NCBI GenBank assembly: GCA_028280065.1
Contig: JANQMN010000037.1
Span: 1-64,000, forward strand
Direction: 5' to 3'
Length of the DNA stretch: 64,000 bases
DNA from: Hahella sp.
GTDB taxonomy: Bacteria; Pseudomonadota; Gammaproteobacteria; Pseudomonadales; Oleiphilaceae
Shown here one piece after another: positions 15,252-24,859 of this stretch. The notes under the pieces were generated by a model. The model did no database searches, was not told the origin of the DNA, and saw nothing but the letters and a program-made list of their open reading frames with translations. The translations under genes and the position numbers were made by a program. Position 1 is the stretch's first letter; each line of letters begins with the position of its first letter.

Positions 15252-16868
15252 TTAAGGGTTATAAAACTCGCCGCTCTTCCTCAGGTAAAAGTAGTAGTTC
15301 ACCAGTACACAAACGGCATAGAAAGCGGCAAAGCCATACAGTGCATATTCCGGGGTGGCGGCCTTGATCTGCTCGCCAAACACCTTGGGGATATAGAACG
15401 CCCCGTAAGCGGCCACCGCTGAAGTCCAACCTAGCACCGGGCCGGCCTGTTCCTTAGGAAATACCATCGCGATTGTGCGGAAAGTCGATCCGTTACCAAT
15501 TCCTGTGGCGGCGAACAGGATTAAAAACAGTACAAAGAACGGGACAAAGTACTCCTCGGGCGTTGCGGAACCATAAGCGGCTTTCATGTAGTATGCGACT
15601 GCCAAGGCGCAAGCCACCATGACTACCGCGCAGATTTGGGTTACCAATGCTCCGCCGACTTTATCTGATATCCAGCCGCCCAATGGCCGAATCAATGCAC
15701 CGATGAAAGGCCCCATCCAGGCATACATCAAGGCGCTCGGCCCATTGACGTTTATCGTGTCGTGGGTCATCACGCCGTCAATCATTATATGGCTGTAGCC
15801 GAATATAACCTTAATCGCCAATGCGAATGCCGCAGAGAAGCCGATAAAGCTACCGAAGGTCATGGTATAAATTACACTCATTACCCAGGTGTGCTTGTTA
15901 TTAAAGATTTTGTACTGGCGCTTTAGGCTGGTGCCGATTTCTCCAGGGATCATTTTCAGCAGAAATACCGTTGCCGCGATAACACCCACCAACACCAGTT
16001 CCTTCGGAACTCCAAAACCGGATCCGTTTGCCGATTCGGGTAGCATTAACCACAGTCCGACGGTTGCGGTAAATAGCCCTATCAACAGCATGAATGTGAT
16101 TTTGCTAAAACTGCCGATTGGTGCGCTAATATTGGGAGAGACTTCCTCGGTGCGAATGTTGTTCATGCCGAACCAACCGGCAAAAGCCAGAGGCACGAGG
16201 AAAAGCAACCAGAGGAATCCGGCATTTTGAATATAGGTTTCAGAACCGGCCGGGATTTTACCGATCAAAGTTCCGGACGAATTCACTAAGGTCATCGGGT
16301 CGCCACCCATCGCGCCAAAGGCGCCAAAGGTCATGAATAGCGGCACCAGGATCTGCATGGTAGTAACACCGAAGTTACCCAGCCCGGCATTTAAACCTAA
16401 CGCCAAGCCTTGTTGCTTCTTAGGGAAGAAAAAACTGATATTGGACATGGAGGAAGCAAAATTACCGCCGCCAAACCCGGATAAGAGTGCTAATAGTTGA
16501 AATACCCAAAGTGGCGTTTCTGGATTTTGCAGAGCCACGCCTGCGCCGAATGCCGGAATCATTAGCAACGCTGTCGTAAAGAAAATGGTATTCCGGCCAC
16601 CGCATAAACGGATGAAGAAACTACTGGGAATCCGCAACGTCGCCCCAGTCAATCCCGCTATGGCCATTAAGGTAAACAGTTCGGACTTCGCAAATGGAAA
16701 TCCTAAGTTCAACATTTGGACGGTAATAATTCCCCAATACAGCCAAACGGCAAATCCGCATAATAAACTGGGAATAGAAATCCATAAGTTCCGATTGGCG
16801 ACCTTTTTCCCTTCTTTCTGCCAAAATGCAGAATCCTCAGGGTTCCAGCCGGTTGTAATATCAGCCAT
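15252..16868 (-). CDS. narK: NarK-type nitrate/nitrite transporter, copy 3
   Basis: This 538-residue major facilitator is the closest of the three to E. coli NarK/NarU. The stretch GGGNFASSMSNISFFFPK followed by GLALGLNAGLGNFGV is nearly identical to the NarK nitrate signature, and a second signature, ATGIGNGSTFRTIAMVFP, lies in the C-terminal half. NarK-type proteins exchange nitrate for nitrite across the inner membrane or import nitrate. It is convergent with the solute-binding gene and divergent from the NarL-type regulator gene. The shared 310-base upstream region has an imperfect NarL-like 7-2-7 site at 17070-17085. No nitrate reductase genes are in the window, so the transporter must serve enzymes encoded elsewhere. 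Confidence 0.95.
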   Translation of the reverse strand: MADITTGWNPEDSAFWQKEGKKVANRNLWISIPSLLCGFAVWLYWGIITVQMLNLGFPFAKSELFTLMAIAGLTGATLRIPSSFFIRLCGGRNTIFFTTALLMIPAFGAGVALQNPETPLWVFQLLALLSGFGGGNFASSMSNISFFFPKKQQGLALGLNAGLGNFGVTTMQILVPLFMTFGAFGAMGGDPMTLVNSSGTLIGKIPAGSETYIQNAGFLWLLFLVPLAFAGWFGMNNIRTEEVSPNISAPIGSFSKITFMLLIGLFTATVGLWLMLPESANGSGFGVPKELVLVGVIAATVFLLKMIPGEIGTSLKRQYKIFNNKHTWVMSVIYTMTFGSFIGFSAAFALAIKVIFGYSHIMIDGVMTHDTINVNGPSALMYAWMGPFIGALIRPLGGWISDKVGGALVTQICAVVMVACALAVAYYMKAAYGSATPEEYFVPFFVLFLILFAATGIGNGSTFRTIAMVFPKEQAGPVLGWTSAVAAYGAFYIPKVFGEQIKAATPEYALYGFAAFYAVCVLVNYYFYLRKSGEFYNP

Positions 16869-17069
16869 AAATCCACCTCATCGCTTGCCAATAATCTGGT
16901 TACCCTGCCAAGTTATTGTGTAGAGCGGCCTTCAACAATGCTCACTAGGGGGTAGTAATCCCGTGGCCGGTAGCACTTGCCAGCAGCCAATTAATCTCGT
17001 GCATGTTTATTTTTTTCTAAATAATTCATAAAGATATACACAAGCACCCAATACTTTGGTAGAACATGG

Positions 17070-17085
17070 TATCTCCTTTGGGGTA
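17070..17085. promoter_or_regulatory. Imperfect NarL-like 7-2-7 site
   Basis: TATCTCC-TT-TGGGGTA has the correct 7-2-7 geometry, and 11 of 14 heptamer positions agree with TACYYMT. It lies about 95 bases upstream of the regulator gene and about 210 bases upstream of the narK copy 3 ATG. A second palindromic patch, CACTAGGGGGTAGTA at 16943-16957, is closer to narK. Confidence 0.35.
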
Positions 17086-17178
17086 TCCCCTTTTCCCGTA
17101 AAGTGAGTATCCTTGAAAGGAGTCGGAACTGAAGCAACGACAATAAACCTGATATGGGTCAAGTCGACCGGAGCCGGA

Positions 17179-17835
17179 ATGACAACGAAAGCAACTGTGA
17201 TGATGGTAGATGACCATCCCTTGTTCAGAAAAGGCATACGCCAGCTTATCGATCTTGAGGATCAGTTACAGGTCGTGGGGGAAGCTAAAAATGGTGAAGA
17301 GGCGTTGGAAAAAGCTAGAGAGCTGGAACCTGACCTCATTCTTCTCGATCTCAATATGCAAGGCATGGACGGCTTGGATACCCTACGAAGCCTGCGTGCT
17401 GCCGGGGTTGCCAGCCGCGTCATCATGCTTACGGTGTCCGATAACGAGGCAGATGTCGTTAACTGTTTTAAAGCAGGCGCCGATGGCTATCTTCTAAAGG
17501 ACATGGAACCGGAGGATATTCTCGAAAAAGTTCTCCAGGCTACTGTCGGAAAAATGGCGATCAGCGAGCGCCTGACAGAAATCCTTGCCACGGCACTACG
17601 CAAGCCCAACCAGCAGGAACGTGACCCTACGGCTTCCTTAACCAGCAGAGAATATGAAATTCTAACCCGCATTGCCCAGGGCCACAGCAACAAGGTAATT
17701 GCCCGAGACTTGGACATCTCTGACGGAACGGTCAAGGTTCACGTCAAACATATCCTCAAAAAGATGGGAATGAAATCCCGGGTCGAAGCGGCGGTCTGGC
17801 TGGTGGATCGGAAGAAAGGCGGTGGATCAAAGTGA
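17179..17835 (+). CDS. NarL/FixJ-family response regulator
   Basis: This is a 218-residue two-component response regulator. The receiver domain (about 5-120) has the acidic pocket VDDHP near residue 11, phosphoacceptor D57 in LLDLNM, a conserved threonine in MLTVSD and lysine in LLKDME. A LuxR-type helix-turn-helix follows (LTSREYEILTRIAQG, then NKVIARDLDISDGTVKVHV and HILKKMGMKSR), closely resembling NarL/NarP. I chose ATG 17179 because GGAG lies 5 bases upstream and the protein then begins like its relatives; a longer frame from 17113 lacks support. No sensor kinase such as NarX is adjacent, so the partner must be elsewhere. Context and the NarL sites suggest nitrate-responsive control of the transporters. 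Confidence 0.9.
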   Translation: MTTKATVMMVDDHPLFRKGIRQLIDLEDQLQVVGEAKNGEEALEKARELEPDLILLDLNMQGMDGLDTLRSLRAAGVASRVIMLTVSDNEADVVNCFKAGADGYLLKDMEPEDILEKVLQATVGKMAISERLTEILATALRKPNQQERDPTASLTSREYEILTRIAQGHSNKVIARDLDISDGTVKVHVKHILKKMGMKSRVEAAVWLVDRKKGGGSK

Positions 17836-17893
17836 ATCCCTTTAAGATTCTTCTTCAAATGTTAGCTCACCGAACACCGCCTTGAATAAAACA

Positions 17894-20800
17894 TTACGAA
17901 TCAGGCCCGTTCGTGTTTACCAACAAAGTCCCATCATCCAATGCCACTAGAGACTGATTCAATTTTTTAAGCGATATCTGTTTCCAAAGCATATAGACCG
18001 CCGGAATAACTAACAGGGTTAAAACCAGTGTGCTGATCATCCCGCCGATCATCGGTCCGGCTATGCGTTGCATCACTTCCGAACCAGTCCCTTCACTGAG
18101 CATAATGGGGACGAGGCCAACAACGATCGTCATAAAGGTCATCAAAATCGGACGCAAACGCAACGCAGCACCGTCACCTATGGCGCGAATCAAATCGTCT
18201 TTATCCAAGCGCCGGTTTTCCTGATCAGCCTGTTCTTGCAGGGAGCTGATCGACTGATTGAGGTACACCAGCATCAGTACCCCGATTTCAACCGCTACCC
18301 CGGCCAGAGCAATAAAACCTACAGCCACCGCAACGGAATAATTGTAACCCAGCAAATACATCAACCAGATTCCACCGACCATCGAAAACGGCAGTGTTCC
18401 CATAATGATCACTACCTCGATGATATTGCGGAAATTCATGTAAAGAAGTACGACGATAATCGCCAAGGTAAGGGGTATCAGAATGGTTAACTTTTCCTTG
18501 GCACGCAACAGATACTCGTACTGCCCGGACCAGGAAATCGAGTAACCCGGCGGCAGGTTAAGTTGCTCGGCAACCAGCTGTTGGGCTTCCGCAACGTAAC
18601 TGCCCAGGTCTCTGCCTTCAATATCCACCAGTGTCCAACCGTTAAGCCGGGCATTTTCACTTTTTATGGCTGGTGGCCCATCATCGACATAGATATCTGC
18701 AACGTCAGCCAGGGCGATACGCTGTTTGGCGGGAGTAACAATAGGTAATAGTTTTAACTGCTCAACGGAGTCACGGTAGGCCTGCGGATAGCGAATATTC
18801 ACGGGGTAACGCTCCAATCCTTCTACAGTCTCGGTGACGTTCATCCCACCAACCGCAGTGCGCACCACATCCTGGATTGCAGAGATGGAGAGCCCATAAC
18901 GTGCCGCCTGTTCCCGTTGAATATCAACCTTAATATAGCGACCACCGGCAACTCGCTCTGAATACACGGAAGACGTGCCTTCTACACTAGGCAGGATCTC
19001 CTCCAGTTGTTTACCGATATTTTCAATTACGCTTAAGTCCGGGCCGGCAACTTTAACTCCCACCGGGGTTTTAATTCCGGTTGACAGCATATCAATGCGG
19101 GTTTTGATCGGCATCACCCAGGCATTGGTGAGTCCGGGAAGTTGCACGATGCTGTCCAGTTCCTGACGCAATCCTTCGGAAGTCATTCCCGGCCGCCATT
19201 GGTCTCTGGGTTTGAGTTGGATAAAGGTTTCAATCATCGTCAATGGGGCGGGATCTGTTGCAGTTTCAGCACGCCCGATCTTGCCGAACACTGATTCGAC
19301 TTCCGGCACTGTTTTGATTAGACGATCAGTCCGCTGCAACAGCTTCCGTGCTTCTTCAATAGATACGCCGGGAAAGGTGGTCGGCATATACATGAGGTCC
19401 CCCTCATCCAAAGGCGGCATGAACTCACTGCCAAGTTTTGGAACCGGGTAGAATCCGACTGCAATAACTGCCACGGCCAAGATCAAAATAGTAATCGGAA
19501 ACCGCAACACCTGTCGGATAACTGGGCGATAAGCCGCCATGATCAGCCGATTCAATGGATTCTTTTGCTCAGGAATCACCTTGCCACGAATAAACAGGCC
19601 CATGAGCACCGGGACCAAGGTGATAGAAAGCCCGGCAGCAGCCGCCATTGCATAGGTTTTGGTATAGGCCAGCGGGGCGAAAAGTTTTCCTTCCTGTGCT
19701 TCCAAGGCGAAAACCGGCAGAAAACTCATGGTAATGATCAAAAGGGAGAAAAAAAGCGGCGGTCCCACCTCTGAAGCTGCTTTGCTAATAACCTGCCAAC
19801 GATTGGCGTCGTTTAGTTCGGTTTTCTCCATATGTTTGTGCACATTTTCAATCATCACAATGGCACCATCCACCATCGCACCTATTGCGATGGCGATACC
19901 TCCAAGCGACATGATATTGGCATTGATGCCCTGATATTGCATGACGATAAAGGCCGCGAGAATACCCATCGGCAGACTGATCAGCACCACTAACGAGGAA
20001 CGCAGATGGAAAAGGAAGGCTGCACAGATGAGCACTACCACGATAAACTCTTCCAGCAGTTTGTCATACAGATTATTAACCGCGTTGGAAATCAAGGTAG
20101 AGCGATCATAGGTGGTGACGATTTCCACGCCTTGGGGTAAGCCCTTTTTCAGGTCTTCAAGCTTCTGCTTGACCAAATTAATAGTGCTTTGGGCATTTTC
20201 GCCAAACCGCATCACGACCACGCCACCGACAACCTCGCCTTCGCCATTTAGCTCGGCAATCCCGCGTCGCATTTGTGGTCCCACACCAATATCTGCCACA
20301 TCCTCAAGTAATAAGGGGGTTCCTGATGCATTAACTCCCAAAGGTATGTTTCTGAGGTCTTCCAACCCTTGTAGATAACCGGTAACCCGAACCATATATT
20401 CCGCCTCGGCCATTTCGATCACCGAAGCCCCGGATTCCCGATTGGCTTGAAGTATTGCTGTGCGGATATGATTCAGCGGAATGTTGTAGGCCCGAAGTCG
20501 ATTGGGATCAACCTGCACCTGGTACTGCCGCACCATGCCCCCGACAGTCGCCACTTCGGAAACGCCGGGAACCGTCTGCAGCTCATACTTCAGGAACCAG
20601 TCCTGAATACTTCTAAGCTGGCTGAGATCATGTTGCCCTGTTCGGTCGACCAGGGCATAGGCGAAAATCCATCCCACCCCGGTGGCGTCAGGCCCTAATT
20701 GGGGTGTTGCTGAAGCAGGCAGTTGTCCGGACACCTGACTGAGATATTCCAATACTCTTGAGCGCGCCCAATATAAATCCGTGCCATCTTCAAAAATCAC

Positions 20801-21082
20801 ATAAACATAAGAATCCCCAAAAAACGAAAAACCGCGAACGGTCTGCGCTTTGGGCACTGACAACATTGCAGTGGTCAGTGGATAGGTCACTTGGTCCTGT
20901 ACCACTTGCGGAGCCTGACCGGGATAGCTGGTTTTGATAATGACCTGGACATCAGACAGGTCCGGTATGGCATCAATGGGCGTCTGTTTTAACGCATATA
21001 TTCCCCATACCAGCATAACGAAGGTTGCAAGCAATACCAGGAAACGATTTTGTATGGACCAACGGATAATGGCGGTTATCAC
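17894..21082 (-). CDS. cusA: CusA, copper/silver efflux RND pump
   Basis: This is the inner membrane proton-driven pump of a tripartite CusCBA exporter. Its 1062 residues have two sets of membrane segments and large periplasmic domains. The heavy-metal-efflux motif GAMVDGAIVMIENVHKHME is present. The three methionines that bind Cu(I)/Ag(I) in E. coli CusA (M573, M623, M672) have equivalents here in LMYMP, APLTM and RIDMLSTG, supporting monovalent copper/silver as substrate over zinc or cobalt. I set the start at GTG 21082, preceded by AGGGAG, which gives the expected ITAIIRWSIQNRF beginning; a longer ATG frame starts at 21124. It is the last gene of the cusC-cusB-cusA operon, 51 bases after cusB. 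Confidence 0.95.
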   Translation of the reverse strand: MITAIIRWSIQNRFLVLLATFVMLVWGIYALKQTPIDAIPDLSDVQVIIKTSYPGQAPQVVQDQVTYPLTTAMLSVPKAQTVRGFSFFGDSYVYVIFEDGTDLYWARSRVLEYLSQVSGQLPASATPQLGPDATGVGWIFAYALVDRTGQHDLSQLRSIQDWFLKYELQTVPGVSEVATVGGMVRQYQVQVDPNRLRAYNIPLNHIRTAILQANRESGASVIEMAEAEYMVRVTGYLQGLEDLRNIPLGVNASGTPLLLEDVADIGVGPQMRRGIAELNGEGEVVGGVVVMRFGENAQSTINLVKQKLEDLKKGLPQGVEIVTTYDRSTLISNAVNNLYDKLLEEFIVVVLICAAFLFHLRSSLVVLISLPMGILAAFIVMQYQGINANIMSLGGIAIAIGAMVDGAIVMIENVHKHMEKTELNDANRWQVISKAASEVGPPLFFSLLIITMSFLPVFALEAQEGKLFAPLAYTKTYAMAAAAGLSITLVPVLMGLFIRGKVIPEQKNPLNRLIMAAYRPVIRQVLRFPITILILAVAVIAVGFYPVPKLGSEFMPPLDEGDLMYMPTTFPGVSIEEARKLLQRTDRLIKTVPEVESVFGKIGRAETATDPAPLTMIETFIQLKPRDQWRPGMTSEGLRQELDSIVQLPGLTNAWVMPIKTRIDMLSTGIKTPVGVKVAGPDLSVIENIGKQLEEILPSVEGTSSVYSERVAGGRYIKVDIQREQAARYGLSISAIQDVVRTAVGGMNVTETVEGLERYPVNIRYPQAYRDSVEQLKLLPIVTPAKQRIALADVADIYVDDGPPAIKSENARLNGWTLVDIEGRDLGSYVAEAQQLVAEQLNLPPGYSISWSGQYEYLLRAKEKLTILIPLTLAIIVVLLYMNFRNIIEVVIIMGTLPFSMVGGIWLMYLLGYNYSVAVAVGFIALAGVAVEIGVLMLVYLNQSISSLQEQADQENRRLDKDDLIRAIGDGAALRLRPILMTFMTIVVGLVPIMLSEGTGSEVMQRIAGPMIGGMISTLVLTLLVIPAVYMLWKQISLKKLNQSLVALDDGTLLVNTNGPDS

Positions 21083-21133
21083 AGCAGTATCTCCCTGATG
21101 TTTTGGGTGCTTCCCAAACTGCACCTGCCTCCA

Positions 21134-22936
21134 CTATGGAAGCTGACGAATGTTATCAACCACATAGTCGCCTCCCCCTGCATTGGTAATATCAAACTCT
21201 ATTCGCTGACCGGTGGATAGCGCCTCAAAATTTTCTGATTCGGAGACAGTAAACATCATATTCATCACCGGCCAATCCCAATCAGGGATGGGATCATGAA
21301 GAATGGAGACCATATTGGTTCCCATCATCACATTCTTGATTTCACCCTGAGTTCTGACTTTAGCTCCTTCCTTCGGTACGCCACCTCCCATTGACATCAT
21401 TGCCATACCCGAGTCCTCGGAATCCATGGCATGGTGCGCAGAGTGATCCATTTCCATGCCCATCTCCATTTCCTTCTCCATCTTGGTCAGGCTAAGTATT
21501 CGGTACTCCCAATCACCTTCTTTAACCAATGTGAATTCAACTTTGCTTCCTGGCTTAAGGTCTTCCGTTTTTACTTCCGAGGAAACTTTAAAATCCATCT
21601 TCATAGTGGGCCAATCCCACTCAGGAATAGGGTCGTGGGTAATGGAGAGCAATCCCAAATCCTGTTTAACTTCCTCCAGCTTTCCTTGAGCGATTACTTC
21701 CTGGGGTTGCTCCTGTAGCTTTTGCTCTGCCTCAAACGCCGCCAAAGCCACGTCTATCTTGGACTCTGAATCTATTAGGAACTGCGCTGATGTGACCACC
21801 TCCTGACCGGTTTCCAGCCCGCTCAGGATCTGCACTCGGTCGGCAGATTCCACACCCAGAGAGACGAAGGCTGGGCGATACCTGCCATTGCCTTCCGCAA
21901 TAACTACCCGGTTATGTTGTCCGGTTCTGATAACAGCTTCGCTGGGTATGCTCATCACATCGGACCCTAATGCAGACAGGAGTTGAACGTCGGCATACAT
22001 GTTGGGCTTGAGCTCAAGACCTGAGTTGGGAATTCGGATGCGAACCTGGAGGGTCCGGGAAGTGGTATCCAGCACCGGGTAGATATAATCGACTTTGCCT
22101 TCGAAAGTTTTACCGGGGATAGCAAGGACGCGGATTTCGGCGTCTTGATTCTCTGCAATCCAGCCGGCTTGCCGTTCAAACACTTCGGCGATTAACCATA
22201 CTTCCTGGAGCGATCCAATCGTCATCAACTCCATGGATGGACGAATAAACATTCCTTCCCTGGCATTGAACGATGCGACAACTCCTGATCTTTCCGCATA
22301 ATGAGTGACCAGTTGACTGACTTTTTGCTCCCGCTTGAGACGTTCTGCTTGGGCATTGGTGAATCCTAAAGAAAGCAAACGGGTTTTCGAAGCTTTCAGC
22401 AAAATCTGATTATTGCTACGCAAAGCGGCTAGAAATTCTTCCTGCGCATTGACCAATTGCGGCGAATAGAGTTCGAAAAGCTTTTGCCCGCGCTCGACAT
22501 TTTCCCCTACTGATTTGACGTAGGCGGTTTCAATCCAGCCCTCGACGCGGCTGTGGACGTGCACCAACTGGTCCTCATTAAAACCGATGCTGCCAGCGGT
22601 GTTGATTGGTAGAGCAAATTCTCCTTGGATGACCTTCGCGGTTCTCACCCCGAGATTGAGTTCAGTGGTTGCTGAAATAGTCACGCCCCCATCTTTTGCG
22701 GAGCCGCCATCTTCTTCATATACCGGCACAAGGTCCATCCCCATAGGTGACTTTCCTGGCTTATCACGCCGGTAATTCGGGTCCATAGGGGCAACCCAAT
22801 ACAAGGGTTGTTTCTCAGCATCTGTTGGCGTGGCATCCATGCGGGCATGGTGCATGGAGGAGCCCAAGTGTTGATTCGCGAACCATCCTCCAGCAAATGC
22901 CGCTGAGAGAAGAACAAGTGATAATAAAAACTTCAT
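21134..22936 (-). CDS. cusB: CusB adaptor fused to two CusF-like domains
   Basis: This is the periplasmic membrane-fusion adaptor of the copper pump, 600 residues long where typical CusB is about 400. It has an N-terminal signal/anchor, a heavy-metal-binding segment (YWVAPMDPNYRRDKPGKSPM, 46-65), then the hairpin, lipoyl and beta-barrel adaptor domains to about 400. The extra C-terminus carries two CusF-like copper chaperone domains: H434, W442, M445, M447 and H547, W555, M558, M560. The spacing (+8, +11, +13) is identical to the E. coli CusF ligands H36, W44, M47, M49. They are joined by a Met/His-rich linker (about 486-520). This suggests a built-in chaperone relay to CusA. The start overlaps the cusC stop by 4 bases. 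Confidence 0.93.
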   Translation of the reverse strand: MKFLLSLVLLSAAFAGGWFANQHLGSSMHHARMDATPTDAEKQPLYWVAPMDPNYRRDKPGKSPMGMDLVPVYEEDGGSAKDGGVTISATTELNLGVRTAKVIQGEFALPINTAGSIGFNEDQLVHVHSRVEGWIETAYVKSVGENVERGQKLFELYSPQLVNAQEEFLAALRSNNQILLKASKTRLLSLGFTNAQAERLKREQKVSQLVTHYAERSGVVASFNAREGMFIRPSMELMTIGSLQEVWLIAEVFERQAGWIAENQDAEIRVLAIPGKTFEGKVDYIYPVLDTTSRTLQVRIRIPNSGLELKPNMYADVQLLSALGSDVMSIPSEAVIRTGQHNRVVIAEGNGRYRPAFVSLGVESADRVQILSGLETGQEVVTSAQFLIDSESKIDVALAAFEAEQKLQEQPQEVIAQGKLEEVKQDLGLLSITHDPIPEWDWPTMKMDFKVSSEVKTEDLKPGSKVEFTLVKEGDWEYRILSLTKMEKEMEMGMEMDHSAHHAMDSEDSGMAMMSMGGGVPKEGAKVRTQGEIKNVMMGTNMVSILHDPIPDWDWPVMNMMFTVSESENFEALSTGQRIEFDITNAGGGDYVVDNIRQLP

Positions 22937-24297
22937 TGTGGTTGTCTCCTTTTCTGGGCTTCGTCCAAAACTTGTTTCTCCCTTGCTGTCGGCTCAACAA
23001 GGAGATAATCCAGTTGCACAATGGCATTCCTTTGGTTCAGTTGCAGAATTAGGCGTTCCAGTTGAATTTTCTGGATTTGCAGAGCTGATCGAACCACGTC
23101 GGCAAAGGGAGTTGTTGCCGACTGATAGGCGTTTAAAGCGGCGGCATACTGGGCCTCGGCTTTAGGCAGCATATTCAACCGATAATAGTCTGCACGTTCT
23201 CTGTTATTAGCCGCCCGCTCCTTCTGAAGCTCTACATCTGAGAGTAAAATTTGCAATAGATCCAGTCGTTTTTGCCGCAGCGTTTCCTGGTTTAAGGATT
23301 TGGATTGCACGGTTCGATCCTGCTGAACAGCCGAGAAGATTGGCATACTCAGACTCACACCAATGGATAGAAAGTCAGCTCTGGATTCTCCATTGGGATT
23401 ATTTCCGTCACGCCAGCCATACCCCATTTCGAGACCCCAGCTTGGCTTATAAGCCTGTTCCGCCAGCCTCACTTCTCCACTGGACACTTGAATCTGTTGA
23501 TCAATCTGGAGAAGGCGCGGATGCCGTTGCAGCTGTTGGAAGGGATTATCCGCAGTACTAGGAGGTTTCCATTGGGATTGCAGCGGCAGCAGAATCCGGT
23601 CTTTGTATTCCAGACCAACCCAGCGCACTAAACCTGCTCTGGACTCCGCTTCCTTTAAGTGCGCCAGGTCAATTCGATCCGTTAGCTGGGAGAGTTCAAG
23701 TTCCGCTCTCAGCACGTCATGCTGGTTGACCTTGCCGACGCTGTAGAGGGATTGGCTTACCTCGATCAACTGCCGGAACAATGTTTCGTTCTTTCGATAG
23801 ACTTGCCGAACGTCCTGCCAGTGCAAAATCTGTAACCAGAAAGATCTTATCTGCCGCCTTATCTGGCGTATACGATCTGCCTGGCCATAAAAACCCGATA
23901 GGCTCTTAAGCTCGCCCAACTCCGTCTTAATCGCCAGGGTATCGCCGGCAGGAAATCCCTGCATCACCCCCACCCGAAACTGGGTCATGGGCTCCTGATC
24001 AAGCGAGAAAGTGTCGGTCGGTAGATTAAGCATACCGAGCTTCACCACAGGGTCCGGAAGTTGGCCATCTGCAAGCGCCTGTTCCTGGAGCGCCAGGGAC
24101 CCTGTGCCAAGACGTTTGATTTCCGCGTCCCGACTAATGGCAATGCCGATGGCCTCTTCCAATGTCATGGAAGCATCAGAACCGTCAGGGAAAAGGCTCA
24201 CTATCAGGGCAGCGATTAATGTAAAGAATCTAATAGCAGGCAGTTGAGCTTGCCTAAGAAATTTAGTTTGATTAAAAAGTTGAATGTGCAGTTTCAT
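22933..24297 (-). CDS. cusC: CusC/TolC-family outer membrane channel
   Basis: This 454-residue outer membrane efflux protein has the TolC/CusC alpha-barrel repeat pattern: long helices rich in Q, R, L and E, and two similar halves (for example LPDPVVKLGMLNLPTD in the first, KPSWGLEMGYGWRDG in the second). An N-terminal hydrophobic segment (about 20-38) serves as the signal peptide. There is no clear lipobox, unlike E. coli CusC. It is the first of the three pump genes and overlaps cusB by 4 bases, which supports one operon. The ribosome binding site before ATG 24297 is weak. Confidence 0.9.
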   Translation of the reverse strand: MKLHIQLFNQTKFLRQAQLPAIRFFTLIAALIVSLFPDGSDASMTLEEAIGIAISRDAEIKRLGTGSLALQEQALADGQLPDPVVKLGMLNLPTDTFSLDQEPMTQFRVGVMQGFPAGDTLAIKTELGELKSLSGFYGQADRIRQIRRQIRSFWLQILHWQDVRQVYRKNETLFRQLIEVSQSLYSVGKVNQHDVLRAELELSQLTDRIDLAHLKEAESRAGLVRWVGLEYKDRILLPLQSQWKPPSTADNPFQQLQRHPRLLQIDQQIQVSSGEVRLAEQAYKPSWGLEMGYGWRDGNNPNGESRADFLSIGVSLSMPIFSAVQQDRTVQSKSLNQETLRQKRLDLLQILLSDVELQKERAANNRERADYYRLNMLPKAEAQYAAALNAYQSATTPFADVVRSALQIQKIQLERLILQLNQRNAIVQLDYLLVEPTAREKQVLDEAQKRRQPQ

Positions 24298-24412
24298 AAC
24301 GCTCTATTTCATTAAGAAAACGACCGCACCGGTGCCACGAGATTTCGAAACTAATTAGTGATAATCGACCTTGCGATCCCAGTGCAATTTGGAAGTTGGA
24401 GTTTTAAGAGGG

Positions 24413-24859
24413 CTATTTCAGATAGGCGCAGAAAAGCACACGTAAAGGGGGTGGGTAGTATGGACCGTTACGGGATTTTGGCGTCGTTGACCGAGAACGA
24501 ACAGGGTAGAAAAAGAAACTTATCAGTAGAAGTAGAATGGCCGTGCCGGGAAGGTCTAATAGGTTGGAAAAGGAATTTGTCAGCGTAGCATCTTTATCAC
24601 AGCAACCATTTTCAGCGTCTGAATCTACGCTAGAGATGGGCATCTTTCCCGTGGCAGTTGTATCTGCCGCCATATCTTGCTGCAAGCAGTGCGTGGAGTG
24701 CATTGTTGAATTTGCTTGCACGGGGGAATCCTGAAAACCTGTTAGTTGACCGGCAATGTTCATGGCGATAGCGCAAAACAAGACACTGGAGCACAGAGTC
24801 CAGAGCAATACTATGGGGAATAGAATGCTTTTTCCCGTTTTGGCTAATTTTCTTAACAT
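24413..24859 (-). CDS. Small membrane protein upstream of cusCBA
   Basis: I do not recognise the family. The 148 residues have one hydrophobic segment near the N-terminus (about 12-38) and a second near 105-118. The loop between them contains a Cys-Leu-Gln-Gln-Asp-Met patch and a GCCDKD patch, with scattered His and Met, features that could bind copper. Small proteins of this kind often lead copper resistance operons (DUF2946-like). It is on the same strand as cusC, 115 bases upstream, so co-transcription is plausible. A copper role is inferred from position and residues only. Confidence 0.6.
   Translation of the reverse strand: MLRKLAKTGKSILFPIVLLWTLCSSVLFCAIAMNIAGQLTGFQDSPVQANSTMHSTHCLQQDMAADTTATGKMPISSVDSDAENGCCDKDATLTNSFSNLLDLPGTAILLLLISFFFYPVRSRSTTPKSRNGPYYPPPLRVLFCAYLK

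Noticed and set aside
16961-16985. Sigma-54-like TGGC...TTGC upstream of narK copy 3
   Set aside because: The spacing between the GG and GC elements is two bases too long for a -24/-12 promoter.
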